From Pelagibacterium sp. 26DY04 (GTDB lineage: Bacteria > Pseudomonadota > Alphaproteobacteria > Rhizobiales > Devosiaceae): a stretch of DNA of 64,000 nucleotides. Both the position numbers and the translations under genes were made by a program. The notes beneath the pieces are model-generated. The model made no database searches and was not told where the DNA came from. It saw only the letters and a program-made list of their open reading frames with translations. Positions 24,423-33,607 of this stretch are shown here, piece by piece. Positions within the stretch are counted from its first letter, which is position 1. Each line of letters opens with the position of its first letter. The DNA is taken from assembly GCF_031202305.1 (NCBI RefSeq), contig NZ_CP101731.1:1116001-1180000 (forward strand). Reading direction: 5' to 3'.

Positions 24423-25746
24423 TGCGCAGATCTGTAGCCACGGGTCGTGACAGCGCGATGAAGGCAGGAACCAGGGCCAGGATGACGGTGAGGCTGACGA
24501 AAGCTGCAACGAGGTGGAACTCGGGCCACGAAAGGGTGGCGTTGACCAGGATATCGGTCTGCTGGGTGACGATGCGCGAGATGACGTTGGCGGCGAGATA
24601 GCCCACGGCGATGCCGCCGATCGCGCCGACAAAGATCAGGGTCGCGGCATAGGACCAGACCACAGAGAAGACGAACCGGGCCGGGGCGCCGAGCGCCCGC
24701 AGCAGCGCAAGGCGGCGGGCGAAGAGGCGCGTGAGGATGACGAGCCCGGCCAGTACGCCGGCGGTAACGAGGATTTGGGTGACGATGGCCATGACGCTCA
24801 TCACCTGCCGGACATCGCCCATCAATGAATGCAGGCCCGCCAGGACGGCGCCGGGGAAGAAGGCCATGGTTTCCGCTGTCTGGAAACGGGCTCGCAGGGC
24901 GTAGTTGGCGTAGAGCTGTTCGGCGGACACCAGAACGGCGGGGGTGCCGGGGAAATAGTCGGGGTCGAAGGGCGGGCCGAGCTGGTCGGCATTTTCGGGG
25001 GCGTGGCCATTGGCAAGGCCGTGGATTTCCCAAACCGCTTCGACCGGGACGATGATGGCGCGATCCCATGGGGAACCGGTGGGCTGCATGCGGCCCACGA
25101 CCCGATACTCGAAATGGTCGTGCGCACCTTCCTCGACGGCATCGCCGACCCCATGCTGGGGGACGAAGATATCACCGATTGCCAGATCGACGCGGGCGCC
25201 GATGACGGCATCGGCATGGGCGGCAAACATCTCGCCCTCCGCCAAGGCCTCGGACATGTGGGTGACAAATTGTGCGGTGGAACCGACGATGGGGAAGGAG
25301 TCGTAGCTATCGCCAAAGGCGATAGGTGCGGCCAGCGACACATCGGGAGTGGTGGCGATCTCGTCATAGATATCGCCCGAGAGCAGAGGCACGTCCGAGG
25401 GCTGGAGATAGACGGCGGCGAACAGCATGGTGATCTCGCTGCCGGGGGCGGAGATCACCAGATCGAACGGATCGGCGGCGCGGGCCGTGCCCTGGCGCAG
25501 GCCGCGCTCCTGGGCGATCAGCCCGACGCCGATGCCGACGGAAATGGCGATCAGGGCGATAAAGAGGGTGTTGGTCCAGCGGAAGCGCCAGAGCATGGCG
25601 CGGACCAGCGAGAACGGACGATAGCCGAAAAGCACCAGCCCGCCGACGATCAGGGCGGGGAGCAGGAGGACGATAAACACCAAGACATCCTGCGCGGCGA
25701 CGGGCATCCATTCGATGGAGCGGTAAAGCGGGGTGAGAGGATTCAT
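24418..25746 (-). CDS. FtsX/MacB-type ABC transporter permease
   Basis: A 442-residue protein with N-terminal helices (DVLVFIVLLLPALIVGGLVLFGY, then TNTLFIALIAISVGIGVGLIA), a large periplasmic domain (about 80-310) containing a His-bearing loop (GAHDHFEYRVVG), and three C-terminal helices typical of FtsX permeases (VMAIVTQILVTAGVLAGLVIL onward). It overlaps the ATPase gene by four bases. MacB-type permeases usually act by mechanotransmission on periplasmic substrates; neighbours suggest metal delivery or uptake. An extra N-terminal helix compared with MacB is notable. Confidence 0.85.
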   Translation of the reverse strand: MNPLTPLYRSIEWMPVAAQDVLVFIVLLLPALIVGGLVLFGYRPFSLVRAMLWRFRWTNTLFIALIAISVGIGVGLIAQERGLRQGTARAADPFDLVISAPGSEITMLFAAVYLQPSDVPLLSGDIYDEIATTPDVSLAAPIAFGDSYDSFPIVGSTAQFVTHMSEALAEGEMFAAHADAVIGARVDLAIGDIFVPQHGVGDAVEEGAHDHFEYRVVGRMQPTGSPWDRAIIVPVEAVWEIHGLANGHAPENADQLGPPFDPDYFPGTPAVLVSAEQLYANYALRARFQTAETMAFFPGAVLAGLHSLMGDVRQVMSVMAIVTQILVTAGVLAGLVILTRLFARRLALLRALGAPARFVFSVVWSYAATLIFVGAIGGIAVGYLAANVISRIVTQQTDILVNATLSWPEFHLVAAFVSLTVILALVPAFIALSRPVATDLRS

Positions 25747-26420
25747 GCCGTTTCGTCCGAGGCTATGCGGCCGTCGATGATTTCGATGACGCGGTCCATG
25801 CGGGTGTAGACGGCGGGGTCATGGCTGACCGCGACGAGGGTTTTGCCGGTGTCGCGCACCAGGGAGACGAGGTCGTCGACCAGGGCGTCAGCTGTTTTGC
25901 GGTCGAGACTGGCGGTGGGTTCGTCGGCGAGGATGATGGCCGGATCGGCGGCAAGGGCGCGGGCTATGGCGACGCGCTGGCGTTCGCCGCCCGAAAAGCT
26001 TTCGACGGTGCGTGCGCCGTGGGAGATGCCGAGACGGTCAAGGACGGAGCGGGTCCGCTCGGTGATGGCGGATTGGCGCGAGCGACTGGCATAGGCGCCG
26101 GGGAGGGCGGCGTTTGCCGTGGCCGAGAGCTCCTCGAACAGCAGGAAATCCTGGAACACCATGCCGACCGTGCGGCGGCGGAATTTGGCGCGCGCTTCGG
26201 ATGAAAGCGGGAGAAGATCGGTATCGCCCCAGCGGATCGTGCCGGTGGCGTTCTCGGTGAGCCCTGCGAGCGAGAAAAGGAATGTGGATTTACCGGCGCC
26301 CGAGGGGCCGCGCACGCCAAGACATGTGCCGGGCGTGAGGGTGAGGGCGGGGACGCTGAGGAGCGTGCGGCCAGAGGAGGCCTTGACCGCAAGGTCGGTG
26401 ATGGAAAGGCCGAGGGTCAT
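25743..26420 (-). CDS. ABC transporter ATP-binding protein (LolD/MacB type)
   Basis: A 225-residue ATPase: Walker A GPSGAGKST (about 39-47), Q-loop VFQDFLLFEELS, signature FSGGERQRVAIARAL, Walker B IILADEPTASLD and switch His in VAVSHD. The size and signature fit the LolD/MacB/FtsE group that pairs with FtsX permeases. It starts at ATG 26420 and its stop overlaps the permease start. Confidently the partner of the next gene. Confidence 0.92.
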   Translation of the reverse strand: MTLGLSITDLAVKASSGRTLLSVPALTLTPGTCLGVRGPSGAGKSTFLFSLAGLTENATGTIRWGDTDLLPLSSEARAKFRRRTVGMVFQDFLLFEELSATANAALPGAYASRSRQSAITERTRSVLDRLGISHGARTVESFSGGERQRVAIARALAADPAIILADEPTASLDRKTADALVDDLVSLVRDTGKTLVAVSHDPAVYTRMDRVIEIIDGRIASDETA

Positions 26421-26501
26421 TGTGTCTCGCGGGTGCCGGAGCGTAGAGTCGTTGGTTGGCCGGGGTGGACAGGCACGTTTAGGGGCGGGGCGCAGGCTGC
26501 T

Positions 26502-26532
26502 GCTGAATTCCGGGGCAGGCCCGGAATTCAGC
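26502..26532. repeat. Dispersed short palindrome (family B), long-armed copy
   Basis: Perfect 13-bp arms GCTGAATTCCGGG and CCCGGAATTCAGC around GCAGG, in the 176-bp gap between the ATPase gene and the Tat protein gene. It is the most perfect member of the short palindrome family in the window. Confidence 0.75.
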
Positions 26533-26596
26533 GTGTTGTGGGGAAGCGCTGAAGATCCGATTGGACTCAGCGGCAACCGGACCGCCGTGTGGTGGC

Positions 26597-27034
26597 TCAG
26601 GCGCGTTCCTGCACGGCGTCCATGAGCCGGACGCGGCTCACAAAGCCCAGTTCGGGGTCGGTATAGGTGCCCAGCGTAAGCGTGCCGCGGGTGACGATCT
26701 TGACGTTGAAGGGAATGACATCGACGACGCGCTGGGCGTAGACGGCGAGGATGTCGTTGGGCCATTCGGCTTCCGACGAGCAGAACGGGCAGACCGCCAT
26801 GGGGCGGTTGGTGAGCACATAGAACTCGCTGTCGGCCTTCAGCGGGGGCGCCATGAAGCCTTCGATGGCGACGCGCTGGCCTTCATGCTCGAGAGCGAAG
26901 GGTGTGAAGCTCATGTCGTTGTTGTAAAGCTCGCGCAGCCGCACCTGCGGCTCGGCGGCCATGGCGCGGGTGGCGATGAAAGGGGCGGCGACGACGGCGC
27001 CGGTGGCGGTGGCGAAGAATCCGCGACGGTTCAT
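26597..27034 (-). CDS. Tat-exported DUF3299-like protein of the metal ABC cluster
   Basis: A 145-residue protein with a twin-arginine signal (MNRRGFFATATG) and cleavage near AMAAEP. The mature part (EGQRVAIEGFMAPPL, FYVLTNRPMAVCPFCSSEAEWPNDILAVY) is an OB-like domain resembling DUF3299, with a CPFC pair that could bind metal or form a disulfide. AAAGGAG precedes ATG 27034. It is the first gene of the minus-strand cluster with the ATPase, permease and His-rich protein. Zinc-regulated Zrg clusters in gammaproteobacteria have a similar composition; the parallel is from memory and unproven here. Confidence 0.6.
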   Translation of the reverse strand: MNRRGFFATATGAVVAAPFIATRAMAAEPQVRLRELYNNDMSFTPFALEHEGQRVAIEGFMAPPLKADSEFYVLTNRPMAVCPFCSSEAEWPNDILAVYAQRVVDVIPFNVKIVTRGTLTLGTYTDPELGFVSRVRLMDAVQERA

Positions 27035-27110
27035 TGACGATCTCCTTTGCCTTTGTGTTCGGGTTGGCGAAGGTTTAGCAGACGGGTTGCCAGCCAGTGT
27101 GACAGTTGGA

Positions 27111-27137
27111 TGAAAAAGGGGCCGGCGAGCCGGCCCC
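27111..27137 (-). terminator. Intrinsic terminator after the alkaline phosphatase gene
   Basis: Stem GGGGCCGGC/GCCGGCCCC with a two-base loop; on the minus strand it is followed by a run of T residues. Confidence 0.85.
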
Positions 27138-27162
27138 TCCGGATTTCGTGAACCGAGAAGGC

Positions 27163-28641
27163 TTATTCGGCCGAACCGAAGACGGCGTGGTTCATGACGT
27201 GGAAGATCATTTCCTGATCCATGGTGCCACCGAAGAGGTGCGCCCAGGGGCCCTTGGCCCAGAGCCCGACGTCGACGCCCGAGTGCGATTCCGAGGAGGC
27301 CGGGATGAGGGCCTGCTGCAGGTAATCGGGATCCTGAGCTTCTTCCTGGGTCAGCTCGGGACGCGAACCCGAATAGGTGCCGTCTTCCTGTTCGACCAGG
27401 ACCGAACCGGCGCCATTGCCGAAACCGACAACGGTGTAGGGCAGGCCATCAGCAGCCAGAACCAGCTCGTCCGAGTGCTCGACCTGGCCGCTGGCCACGT
27501 CGTAGCACAGGCCGGTGATCGGGGTGCCGCGGCCGCAATAGCCGTTGAAGACGATGGCGTGTTCGTGGTCCCCAGTGACGATGATCAGGGTGTCTTCGTC
27601 GTCGGTCATTTCGTCGGCGGCGCGAAGGGCTTCGGCGAACGCCACGCCGTCGGTGAAGGTGCGGTGAGCGTTGCCGCCGTGGCTGGCGTGGTCGACGCGG
27701 CCGGGCTCGACCATGAGGTAGAAGCCTTCTTCATTGGCCTGAAGCGCTTCGATGGCAGCCGATGTCATGTCGGCGATCGAAGGTTCGTTTTCCGGACGAT
27801 CGTGCTCGTAGCTCATGTCCGAATTGGTGAAGAGGCCGAGAACCGGCTGGCTGAGGTCGACCGAGGCGAGTTCCTCGGCATTGTAGACGACCTGGGCGCC
27901 GAACTGGGCCGCGCGGTCGATAAGGTTGACGTCATCGACGCGGTTGCCAGTTCCAACGGGGATCTCGGTTCCCTCGGGAGCGAAGGCGCGGGCGCCGCCG
28001 CCGAGGGCGATGTCGATCACGCCGGCTTCCATCTGCTCGACGAGCTGGGTCGCGATGTCGGTGCAGCCTTCAGGAGCTTCGCTTTCCCAGTTGCGGTTGG
28101 CGGTCTTGGCGTAGACCGCGGCGCCGGTGGCGTGGGTGATGCGGGCGGTGGAAACGACGCCGACGGACCGGCCGGCGTCCGAAAGCATTTCGGAGAACAG
28201 GCGCAGCGGAACTTCGCTCGAGCAATCGTCGTGGATGGCGGTTTCGTCGAGGTTGATGGTGTTGAAGACCTGCTTGACGCCAGTGTTCATCGCGCCGGCG
28301 GTCGGCGCGGAGTCGGGGGTCTGAGCGTTGATGTTGTAGGTCTTGATGATCGCGCTGTTGGGGTACAGATCATGCGGCAGGTTGTGCTCTTCGCCGAGCA
28401 GACCCTGCTGCTGACCTTCGAACAGGCGGATGCCGTAATTGGTGCTCACGCCCATGCCGTCGACCACGAACAGGATCAAGTTCTTGGCGGTGTTGGTGTT
28501 GGGCTCGAGAGCGAGGCGCTCGGCGATCAGATCCTGACCGGCGGTGAAGTAATCGCTTTCGGCCTGCGGCAGGTCCTGGGCGATTGCGGTGGATGCGCAG
28601 AGCGCGATGGCGAGGGAAGACACTAGCGTCCGACGAAACAT
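27163..28641 (-). CDS. Alkaline phosphatase (PhoA superfamily), periplasmic
   Basis: A 492-residue secreted enzyme, signal peptide cleaved near AIAQD. Metal and catalytic residues are intact: Asp61 in VVDGMG, nucleophile Ser111 in TPDSAPTAG, the EPGRVDHASHGGN and TGDHEHA metal-binding segments, and ESHSGVD near the C-terminus. It hydrolyses phosphomonoesters to supply phosphate. ATG 28641 follows GGAGG by five bases and is preferred to ATG 28653. An obvious Pho box is not seen. The chain is notably acidic, as in salt-tolerant bacteria. Confidence 0.93.
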   Translation of the reverse strand: MFRRTLVSSLAIALCASTAIAQDLPQAESDYFTAGQDLIAERLALEPNTNTAKNLILFVVDGMGVSTNYGIRLFEGQQQGLLGEEHNLPHDLYPNSAIIKTYNINAQTPDSAPTAGAMNTGVKQVFNTINLDETAIHDDCSSEVPLRLFSEMLSDAGRSVGVVSTARITHATGAAVYAKTANRNWESEAPEGCTDIATQLVEQMEAGVIDIALGGGARAFAPEGTEIPVGTGNRVDDVNLIDRAAQFGAQVVYNAEELASVDLSQPVLGLFTNSDMSYEHDRPENEPSIADMTSAAIEALQANEEGFYLMVEPGRVDHASHGGNAHRTFTDGVAFAEALRAADEMTDDEDTLIIVTGDHEHAIVFNGYCGRGTPITGLCYDVASGQVEHSDELVLAADGLPYTVVGFGNGAGSVLVEQEDGTYSGSRPELTQEEAQDPDYLQQALIPASSESHSGVDVGLWAKGPWAHLFGGTMDQEMIFHVMNHAVFGSAE

Positions 28642-28734
28642 GGTTGCCTCCATGGGGTTTCGGTCGGCGGGACGCTATTGGCGTTGTGTGACGGTCAGGT
28701 CACCCGTCGGTGACGGTTCGATGACAGTGGATAA

Positions 28735-29532
28735 CTAGCCCTGTGACGCGCGATCGCGGCGCAACTCGGCCACTTCGGCGCGCAAGGCGCGCACTTCGGC
28801 CAGGACCAGCTCGGTTTCCGAATGGATCGCGGCGCGGTCGGCTTCGGCGGTCGATTCATGCTCTTCCTGCATGGCCGAGACGATGACACCGATGAAGAGG
28901 TTGAGGACGGTGAACGCGGTGCAGGCGATGAAGGGGACAAAGAAGATCCAAGCTTCGGGATGTACTTCCATGACCGGGCGCACGATGCCCATGGACCAGC
29001 TCTCGAGCGTCATCACCTGGAAGAGGGTGTAGAGCGAAGCGGGGATGGAGCCGAACCATTCGGGGAAGGTCGCGCCATAGAGCTTGGTGGCCATGACCGC
29101 GAAGACGTAAAAGACCAGCATCAGGAGCACGAAGATCGAGCCGATGCCGGGGAGCGAGGCGACGAGGCCGCCGATCACCTTGCGCAGGGAGGGCACGACG
29201 GAAATCAGGCGCAGGACGCGCAGGATGCGCAGGGCGCGCAGCACCGTGAACGGGCCCGAAGAGGGGATGAGCGCGATGGCGACAATGACAAAATCGAAGA
29301 TCGACCAGGGGTCGCGGAAGAATTTGAACCCATGGGCGTAAAGGCGCAGCGCGATCTCGACCACGAAGATGACGAGGATCGCCGCATCGAGGGCCATCAG
29401 GGCCGGGCCGGCGATGGCCATTACCTCGGGCGAGGTTTCCAGCCCCAGGGTGACGGCGTTGAGAATGATCACCGCGATGATGAACTGCTCCCAGCGGCGG
29501 GAGGAGAGAAACATGGCAAGCTTGCCGCGCAT
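28735..29532 (-). CDS. Bacterial voltage-gated sodium channel (NavBac)
   Basis: A 265-residue six-helix ion channel. S4 carries four arginines at three-residue spacing (VLRALRILRVLRL, 98-110), and the pore has the selectivity filter TLESWSM (175-181), nearly identical to NaChBac TLESWAS and diagnostic of Na+ selectivity. S6 is followed by a C-terminal coiled coil (ETELVLAEVRALRAEVAELRR) that assembles the tetramer. Such channels occur mostly in marine or alkaliphilic bacteria and influence motility and pH homeostasis. TTG 29580 is an alternative start adding 16 residues. Confidence 0.92.
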   Translation of the reverse strand: MRGKLAMFLSSRRWEQFIIAVIILNAVTLGLETSPEVMAIAGPALMALDAAILVIFVVEIALRLYAHGFKFFRDPWSIFDFVIVAIALIPSSGPFTVLRALRILRVLRLISVVPSLRKVIGGLVASLPGIGSIFVLLMLVFYVFAVMATKLYGATFPEWFGSIPASLYTLFQVMTLESWSMGIVRPVMEVHPEAWIFFVPFIACTAFTVLNLFIGVIVSAMQEEHESTAEADRAAIHSETELVLAEVRALRAEVAELRRDRASQG

Positions 29533-29615
29533 GGCTGGACGTTGTCCCCGGATCCGGTCGAATATGGCCGCGACAGGCAAAGCTCAATCGCTGCCAATGG
29601 TCAAGGGGAGATGAG

Positions 29616-30122
29616 ATGCGCGCGCCCGTGCTGCTGATCCTGGGGCTGGCAAGCCCGCCGATTGCGGGCCAGGAGCCCGGATGGGGCTATTCGCCGCTGC
29701 CCGGAGAAGGCGATCGCGCCGCGATGGGATGCGATCGGGAAGCGACGGCCGAGGACTATGTCTGCCTGGCGGTGCGGTGCGAGGACGACTTTTCGGTTGG
29801 CGTGCATGTGCATTCGAGCCGTGAGCAAGGCGACGCCGGGCGCTGGGTGATGACGGTCGACCGCGAGAACCATGCGGCGCAAGCCCAGGTAAGCGACGCG
29901 CCCTATGGCGCGCGTTTCCCGGATGCTGATGCCGCATGGCTGGAGGAAAGGCTGCGGCAGGGAACGTTCGTTTACCTGCGGCATGAGGATGACGAGGGAG
30001 AGGGCTTCCGCTTCATCGATCTTTCCGGATCGCTGCGGGCGATCAATACGGCGCTCTATTATTGCGCGCCGCGCGTGCCGGTGGAACAAGAGAGCCCCGG
30101 GAGCGATCCCGAGGCTCGATAA
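29616..30122 (+). CDS. Secreted protein of unknown function
   Basis: A 168-residue protein with a signal peptide (MRAPVLLILGLASPPIAGQ) and four cysteines (GCDREATAEDYVCLAVRCED and YYCAPR) likely in two disulfides. AAGGGGAGATGAG precedes the ATG. The pattern is like small periplasmic invasion-associated-locus-type proteins, but I do not recognise a family. It is convergent with the glucose dehydrogenase gene, stops five bases apart. Confidence 0.6.
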   Translation: MRAPVLLILGLASPPIAGQEPGWGYSPLPGEGDRAAMGCDREATAEDYVCLAVRCEDDFSVGVHVHSSREQGDAGRWVMTVDRENHAAQAQVSDAPYGARFPDADAAWLEERLRQGTFVYLRHEDDEGEGFRFIDLSGSLRAINTALYYCAPRVPVEQESPGSDPEAR

Positions 30123-30127
30123 GGCGG

Positions 30128-32809
30128 TTACGGCGCTTCCGAATCCCCCGTGGTGCCTTCTCCGGCCTGCTCGCTGCCGCCGGGGAGCGTCCAGGCGATG
30201 ACGTGGTCGCCCAGCGGGGTTTCCATGGGCGTATGACCGCCCGCCATCATGACGAGATATTGCACGCCATCGAATTCATAGACGATGGGGGTGGCCTGTC
30301 CGCCGGCGGGGAGGACGTCGCTCCAGAGTTCCTCGCCGGTTTCGATATCGAAGGCGCGGATCATGTTATCGGTGGTCGCGGCGACAAAGATCAGCCCGCC
30401 GGCAGTGACGACCGGACCGCCATTGTTGGGGGTGCCGATGGTGAACGGCAGGAAGGTCGGGAGGTTGAACGGGCCGTTGGCGCGGGCCGAGCCGAAAGGC
30501 TGATCCCAGAGGGTTTCCCCGGTAGCCAGATCGATGGCGCGGATGCCGCCATAGGGAGGCTGCTTGCACATGAGCTTTGTGAAATCGTCGCGCCAGCCGA
30601 CATTGATGTCGATGGCATAGGGCGCCCCGATCTGGGGATCGCCGCCCACGCCATCTTCGAAGATGGCGGTGCTCATGCCCGCTTCGTCGGCCTCGGCGCG
30701 CGGCACGAGGCGCAACCGGTTGGGAACGTCGTTGTAGTTGGCGATCAGGATGCCGCGCTCCTGGTCGACCGCCATGGCGCCCCAATCCTGGCCGCCATTG
30801 TAGCCGGGATACTGGACGTACCACTCATCGGTGGTGGGCGGGGTGTAGATGCCCTCATAGGACGAGTCGTGGTACTGGATACGGCACCAGAGCTGGTCGA
30901 GCGGGGTCATGCCCCACATATCGCGTTCCTCGATGGGGTCCATGGCCAACGAGTGGTAGGTCGAGAAGGGCTGGACTGGGGAAATATAGTCCGGCTCCAC
31001 GCCACCCTGAGGGGTCTCGCGCTCCTCGACTTCAAACAGGGATTCGCCGGTCTCGCGGTTGAGGACGTAGATTTCGCCCTGCTTGGACGAGAGGATCAAC
31101 GCCGGAACGGTGCCGTTCTCGGTGGGGAAATCGACCAGCGCCGGCTGGCTGCCCAAATCGTAGTCCCAGACGTCGTTATAGACTGTCTGGAAATGCCAGA
31201 CATCGTCGCCGGTGGTGACGTCCACGGCCACGACCGAGGTGGCGTATTCGTTTTCGAGTTCGGAGCGGTTCGAGCCGTAATAGTCGACGGCGGAATTGCC
31301 CAACGGGAGGTAGACGAGGCCAAGTTCTTCGTCGGCGGCGGCGGTGGTCCACATGTTGGGCGTGCCGCGGGTGTAGACCTCGCCTTCGGGGGGAGCGCCG
31401 CGATTGTCGGGGTTGCCCAGGTCCCAGGCCCAGACGAGTTCGCCACTCACCGCATCATAGCCGCGCACGACACCGGACGGGGCGTCCTCGGCCTCGTTGT
31501 CGTTGACGTTGTAGCCCACGACGACGATGCCGCGAATGATGGTGGGAGCGGAGGTGACCCCGATCCAGCCCGGTACGGTGTCGCCCAGGCCGTCCTCGAG
31601 ATCGATCTGGCCGTTGGTGCCGAAATCGGTGCAGAGCTCGCCCAGATCGGCATCGAGGGCAAACAGGCGCCCGTCTTCGGTGCCCGAGATGATACGGCGG
31701 GCGCAGAAATCATCGGGACCGGCCTCGGGGTCCTCGAAATAGGCGACGCCACGACAGGCGCCGATGGAGAGAATTTCGGGAGCGATGCCCGGATCGTAAC
31801 GCCATTCCTCCTCGCCCGAACGGGCGTCGATGGAAATCACCACATTGGTGGGGGTGCAGATGTAGAGATCGTCATCGATCTTGAGCGGGGTGTTTTCCGG
31901 CGACCAGCGCTGGCTTTCGTCAGCATCCTCGGGCGGCATCACGCCGGTCTGGAACTCCCAGGCGCGTTCGAGCTGGGCGACGTTCTCGGGGCTGATCTGG
32001 GTGAGCGGGGAATAGCGCGTGCCGTGATGGGTGCCGCCATAGGCTGGCCAGTCGGCGCCGGTCTGGGGCATTTCCAGGACACCGCGCAAGGGAACGCCGG
32101 TGGGGCTGGTCGCCGCCGGCTCCGTGGTGGGCTGAGCCGGTTGCTCGGGAGTGGTTTCTTCGGTGGCGGCTTCTTCGCCGGTCTGTTCCGGAGTGGCGGC
32201 GGGCGTCGGTTCCTGGGCATCGGGCGCGGGAGCCTGCTCGGTGGCGGGCGCCTGGGTGGCGGGTTCTTCCACGGTCGGTGCCTGGCCCGCTGGCGCTTCT
32301 CCCGCATCGTCGGGCAGGGCCTGCTGGGCGTCCTCGGCCGGGGCTTCTTCCTGCGCGACCGCAATGCCTTGCTGGCTGACGTTGAGAACGGCGATGGAGG
32401 TGACCAGCGCGAACAATCCACCGACCGCGGCGGCAGCGGTGCCGCGCGGGGTGGCGAAACGCCCGCGTAGCGCGGGGATGAGGGCGAGGATGAGGATCAA
32501 CACGACGGTGGGCGCGACGAGGCGCGGGATTTGCGCCCAGCCGTCGAGGCCGACCTCCCACAGCGCCCAGGCGACGGTGCCCACAAAGGTTATGAGATAG
32601 ATCCAGACCGCCAGCATCGAGCGGCGGAAGAGGAAGAAGGCGGTGAGCAGAAGGCCCAGGCCGGCGAAAATGTAGTACCAGGACCCGCCCAGGGAGGCCA
32701 GCCAGATGCCGCCGCCGAAAATCGGCAATCCGAAGATGAGAACGATGGCTCCGATGACCATTGCGGCCCAAAAGCCGAAGCCTCGGCGCGCGCGATGCGT
32801 GTCCTGCAT
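30128..32809 (-). CDS. gcd: Membrane-bound PQQ-dependent glucose dehydrogenase
   Basis: An 893-residue quinoprotein. Five N-terminal helices (about 15-145) anchor it, and the periplasmic eight-bladed propeller (from about 270) has GTRYSPLTQI, PLKIDDDLYICTPTN, RGTPNMWTTAAADEELGLVYLPLGN, DVWDYDLGSQPALVDFP and GGPVVTAGGLIFVAATTDN, as in Gcd. It oxidises aldoses such as glucose and reduces ubiquinone. Between anchor and propeller lies an unusual Pro/Ala/Glu/Thr-rich linker of about 90 residues (APATEQAPAPDAQEP). AAGGAGGG precedes ATG 32809. With the soluble PQQ dehydrogenase at 7.9 kb, two PQQ enzymes occur in the window; no PQQ synthesis genes are seen. Confidence 0.9.
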   Translation of the reverse strand: MQDTHRARRGFGFWAAMVIGAIVLIFGLPIFGGGIWLASLGGSWYYIFAGLGLLLTAFFLFRRSMLAVWIYLITFVGTVAWALWEVGLDGWAQIPRLVAPTVVLILILALIPALRGRFATPRGTAAAAVGGLFALVTSIAVLNVSQQGIAVAQEEAPAEDAQQALPDDAGEAPAGQAPTVEEPATQAPATEQAPAPDAQEPTPAATPEQTGEEAATEETTPEQPAQPTTEPAATSPTGVPLRGVLEMPQTGADWPAYGGTHHGTRYSPLTQISPENVAQLERAWEFQTGVMPPEDADESQRWSPENTPLKIDDDLYICTPTNVVISIDARSGEEEWRYDPGIAPEILSIGACRGVAYFEDPEAGPDDFCARRIISGTEDGRLFALDADLGELCTDFGTNGQIDLEDGLGDTVPGWIGVTSAPTIIRGIVVVGYNVNDNEAEDAPSGVVRGYDAVSGELVWAWDLGNPDNRGAPPEGEVYTRGTPNMWTTAAADEELGLVYLPLGNSAVDYYGSNRSELENEYATSVVAVDVTTGDDVWHFQTVYNDVWDYDLGSQPALVDFPTENGTVPALILSSKQGEIYVLNRETGESLFEVEERETPQGGVEPDYISPVQPFSTYHSLAMDPIEERDMWGMTPLDQLWCRIQYHDSSYEGIYTPPTTDEWYVQYPGYNGGQDWGAMAVDQERGILIANYNDVPNRLRLVPRAEADEAGMSTAIFEDGVGGDPQIGAPYAIDINVGWRDDFTKLMCKQPPYGGIRAIDLATGETLWDQPFGSARANGPFNLPTFLPFTIGTPNNGGPVVTAGGLIFVAATTDNMIRAFDIETGEELWSDVLPAGGQATPIVYEFDGVQYLVMMAGGHTPMETPLGDHVIAWTLPGGSEQAGEGTTGDSEAP

Positions 32810-33011
32810 GGTTCCCTCCTTCGGTGAAATGGCTAGGGGCACAATCCCGAAGAACGGCGAGAGTTCCGAGAAAAAGGCGAACTTGTGGTGAGGGCGGATG
32901 CCTTGTCCCTGACGGGATGCCGGGGCGGGGAGGCCAATCCATGTTACGGGACAGGAACGCCGCCTGGGCGAACCTGTTTGGTCGAGATCACCAATAAGGG
33001 AGTTCCCCCAA

Positions 33012-33545
33012 ATGAAACCGCTTTCTCTTGCCGCCCTGGGCTTGGCCGCCGCGCTTTTGGCCCCGGCCGCCGGGGTCTTGGGCCAAGCCGCGACCGAAAC
33101 CCCCGCCGCGCCGATGCCGATTACCGATCCGCAGGAATTCGCCGACATGGCGGCCTCGTCCAACATGTTCGAGATCCAGTCGAGCGAACTGGCGCTCGAA
33201 ACGAGCGAGAACGAGGAGGTCATCGCCTTTGCCGAGCAGATGGTCGCCGACCATACGATGGCGGGCGAGAACATGATGGCCGCCGCCCAGGAGGACGGGG
33301 TAACCCCGGCCGATGCCATGAACGAGCAGCACCAGGCGCAATATGACGAGCTTGCGGCGGCCGATGCCGCCGCGTTCGACCAGGCCTATATCCAAGCCCA
33401 GGTGACGGCCCACGAAGAAGCCGTCGCCCTGTTCGAAGGCTTTTCGACCGAAGGCGAGGAAAGCGCGCTGCGCGATTTCGCCACCGAAACCCTGCCCACG
33501 CTCCAGATGCATCTCGAGCACGTCCAGGCCATGAGCGGCATGTAA
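33012..33545 (+). CDS. DUF4142 periplasmic four-helix protein
   Basis: A 177-residue secreted protein (signal cleavage near VLGQA). The mature part is an all-helical ferritin-like DUF4142 domain (ADMAASSNMFEIQSSELALETS, FAEQMVADHTMAGENM, LQMHLEHVQAM). DUF4142 proteins are widespread, often stress-induced, with unclear function. It is divergent from the glucose dehydrogenase gene and followed by a strong terminator that isolates it from the gene transfer agent cluster. Confidence 0.88.
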   Translation: MKPLSLAALGLAAALLAPAAGVLGQAATETPAAPMPITDPQEFADMAASSNMFEIQSSELALETSENEEVIAFAEQMVADHTMAGENMMAAAQEDGVTPADAMNEQHQAQYDELAAADAAAFDQAYIQAQVTAHEEAVALFEGFSTEGEESALRDFATETLPTLQMHLEHVQAMSGM

Positions 33546-33571
33546 CGCGGCTGGCCAACGCCTCTTCCCGA

Positions 33572-33603
33572 GGCCCGGCTGCTCAGGCGGCCGGGCCTTT
33601 TTC
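33572..33603 (+). terminator. Intrinsic terminator before the gene transfer agent cluster
   Basis: Stem GGCCCGGC/GCCGGGCC with a ten-base loop and a trailing T run. Confidence 0.85.
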
Positions 33604-33607
33604 ATAT

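Noticed and set aside
30062..32470. An 802-residue plus-strand open frame
   Set aside because: It lies entirely opposite the glucose dehydrogenase gene, which has clear domain motifs; high GC and codon bias create long antisense frames.
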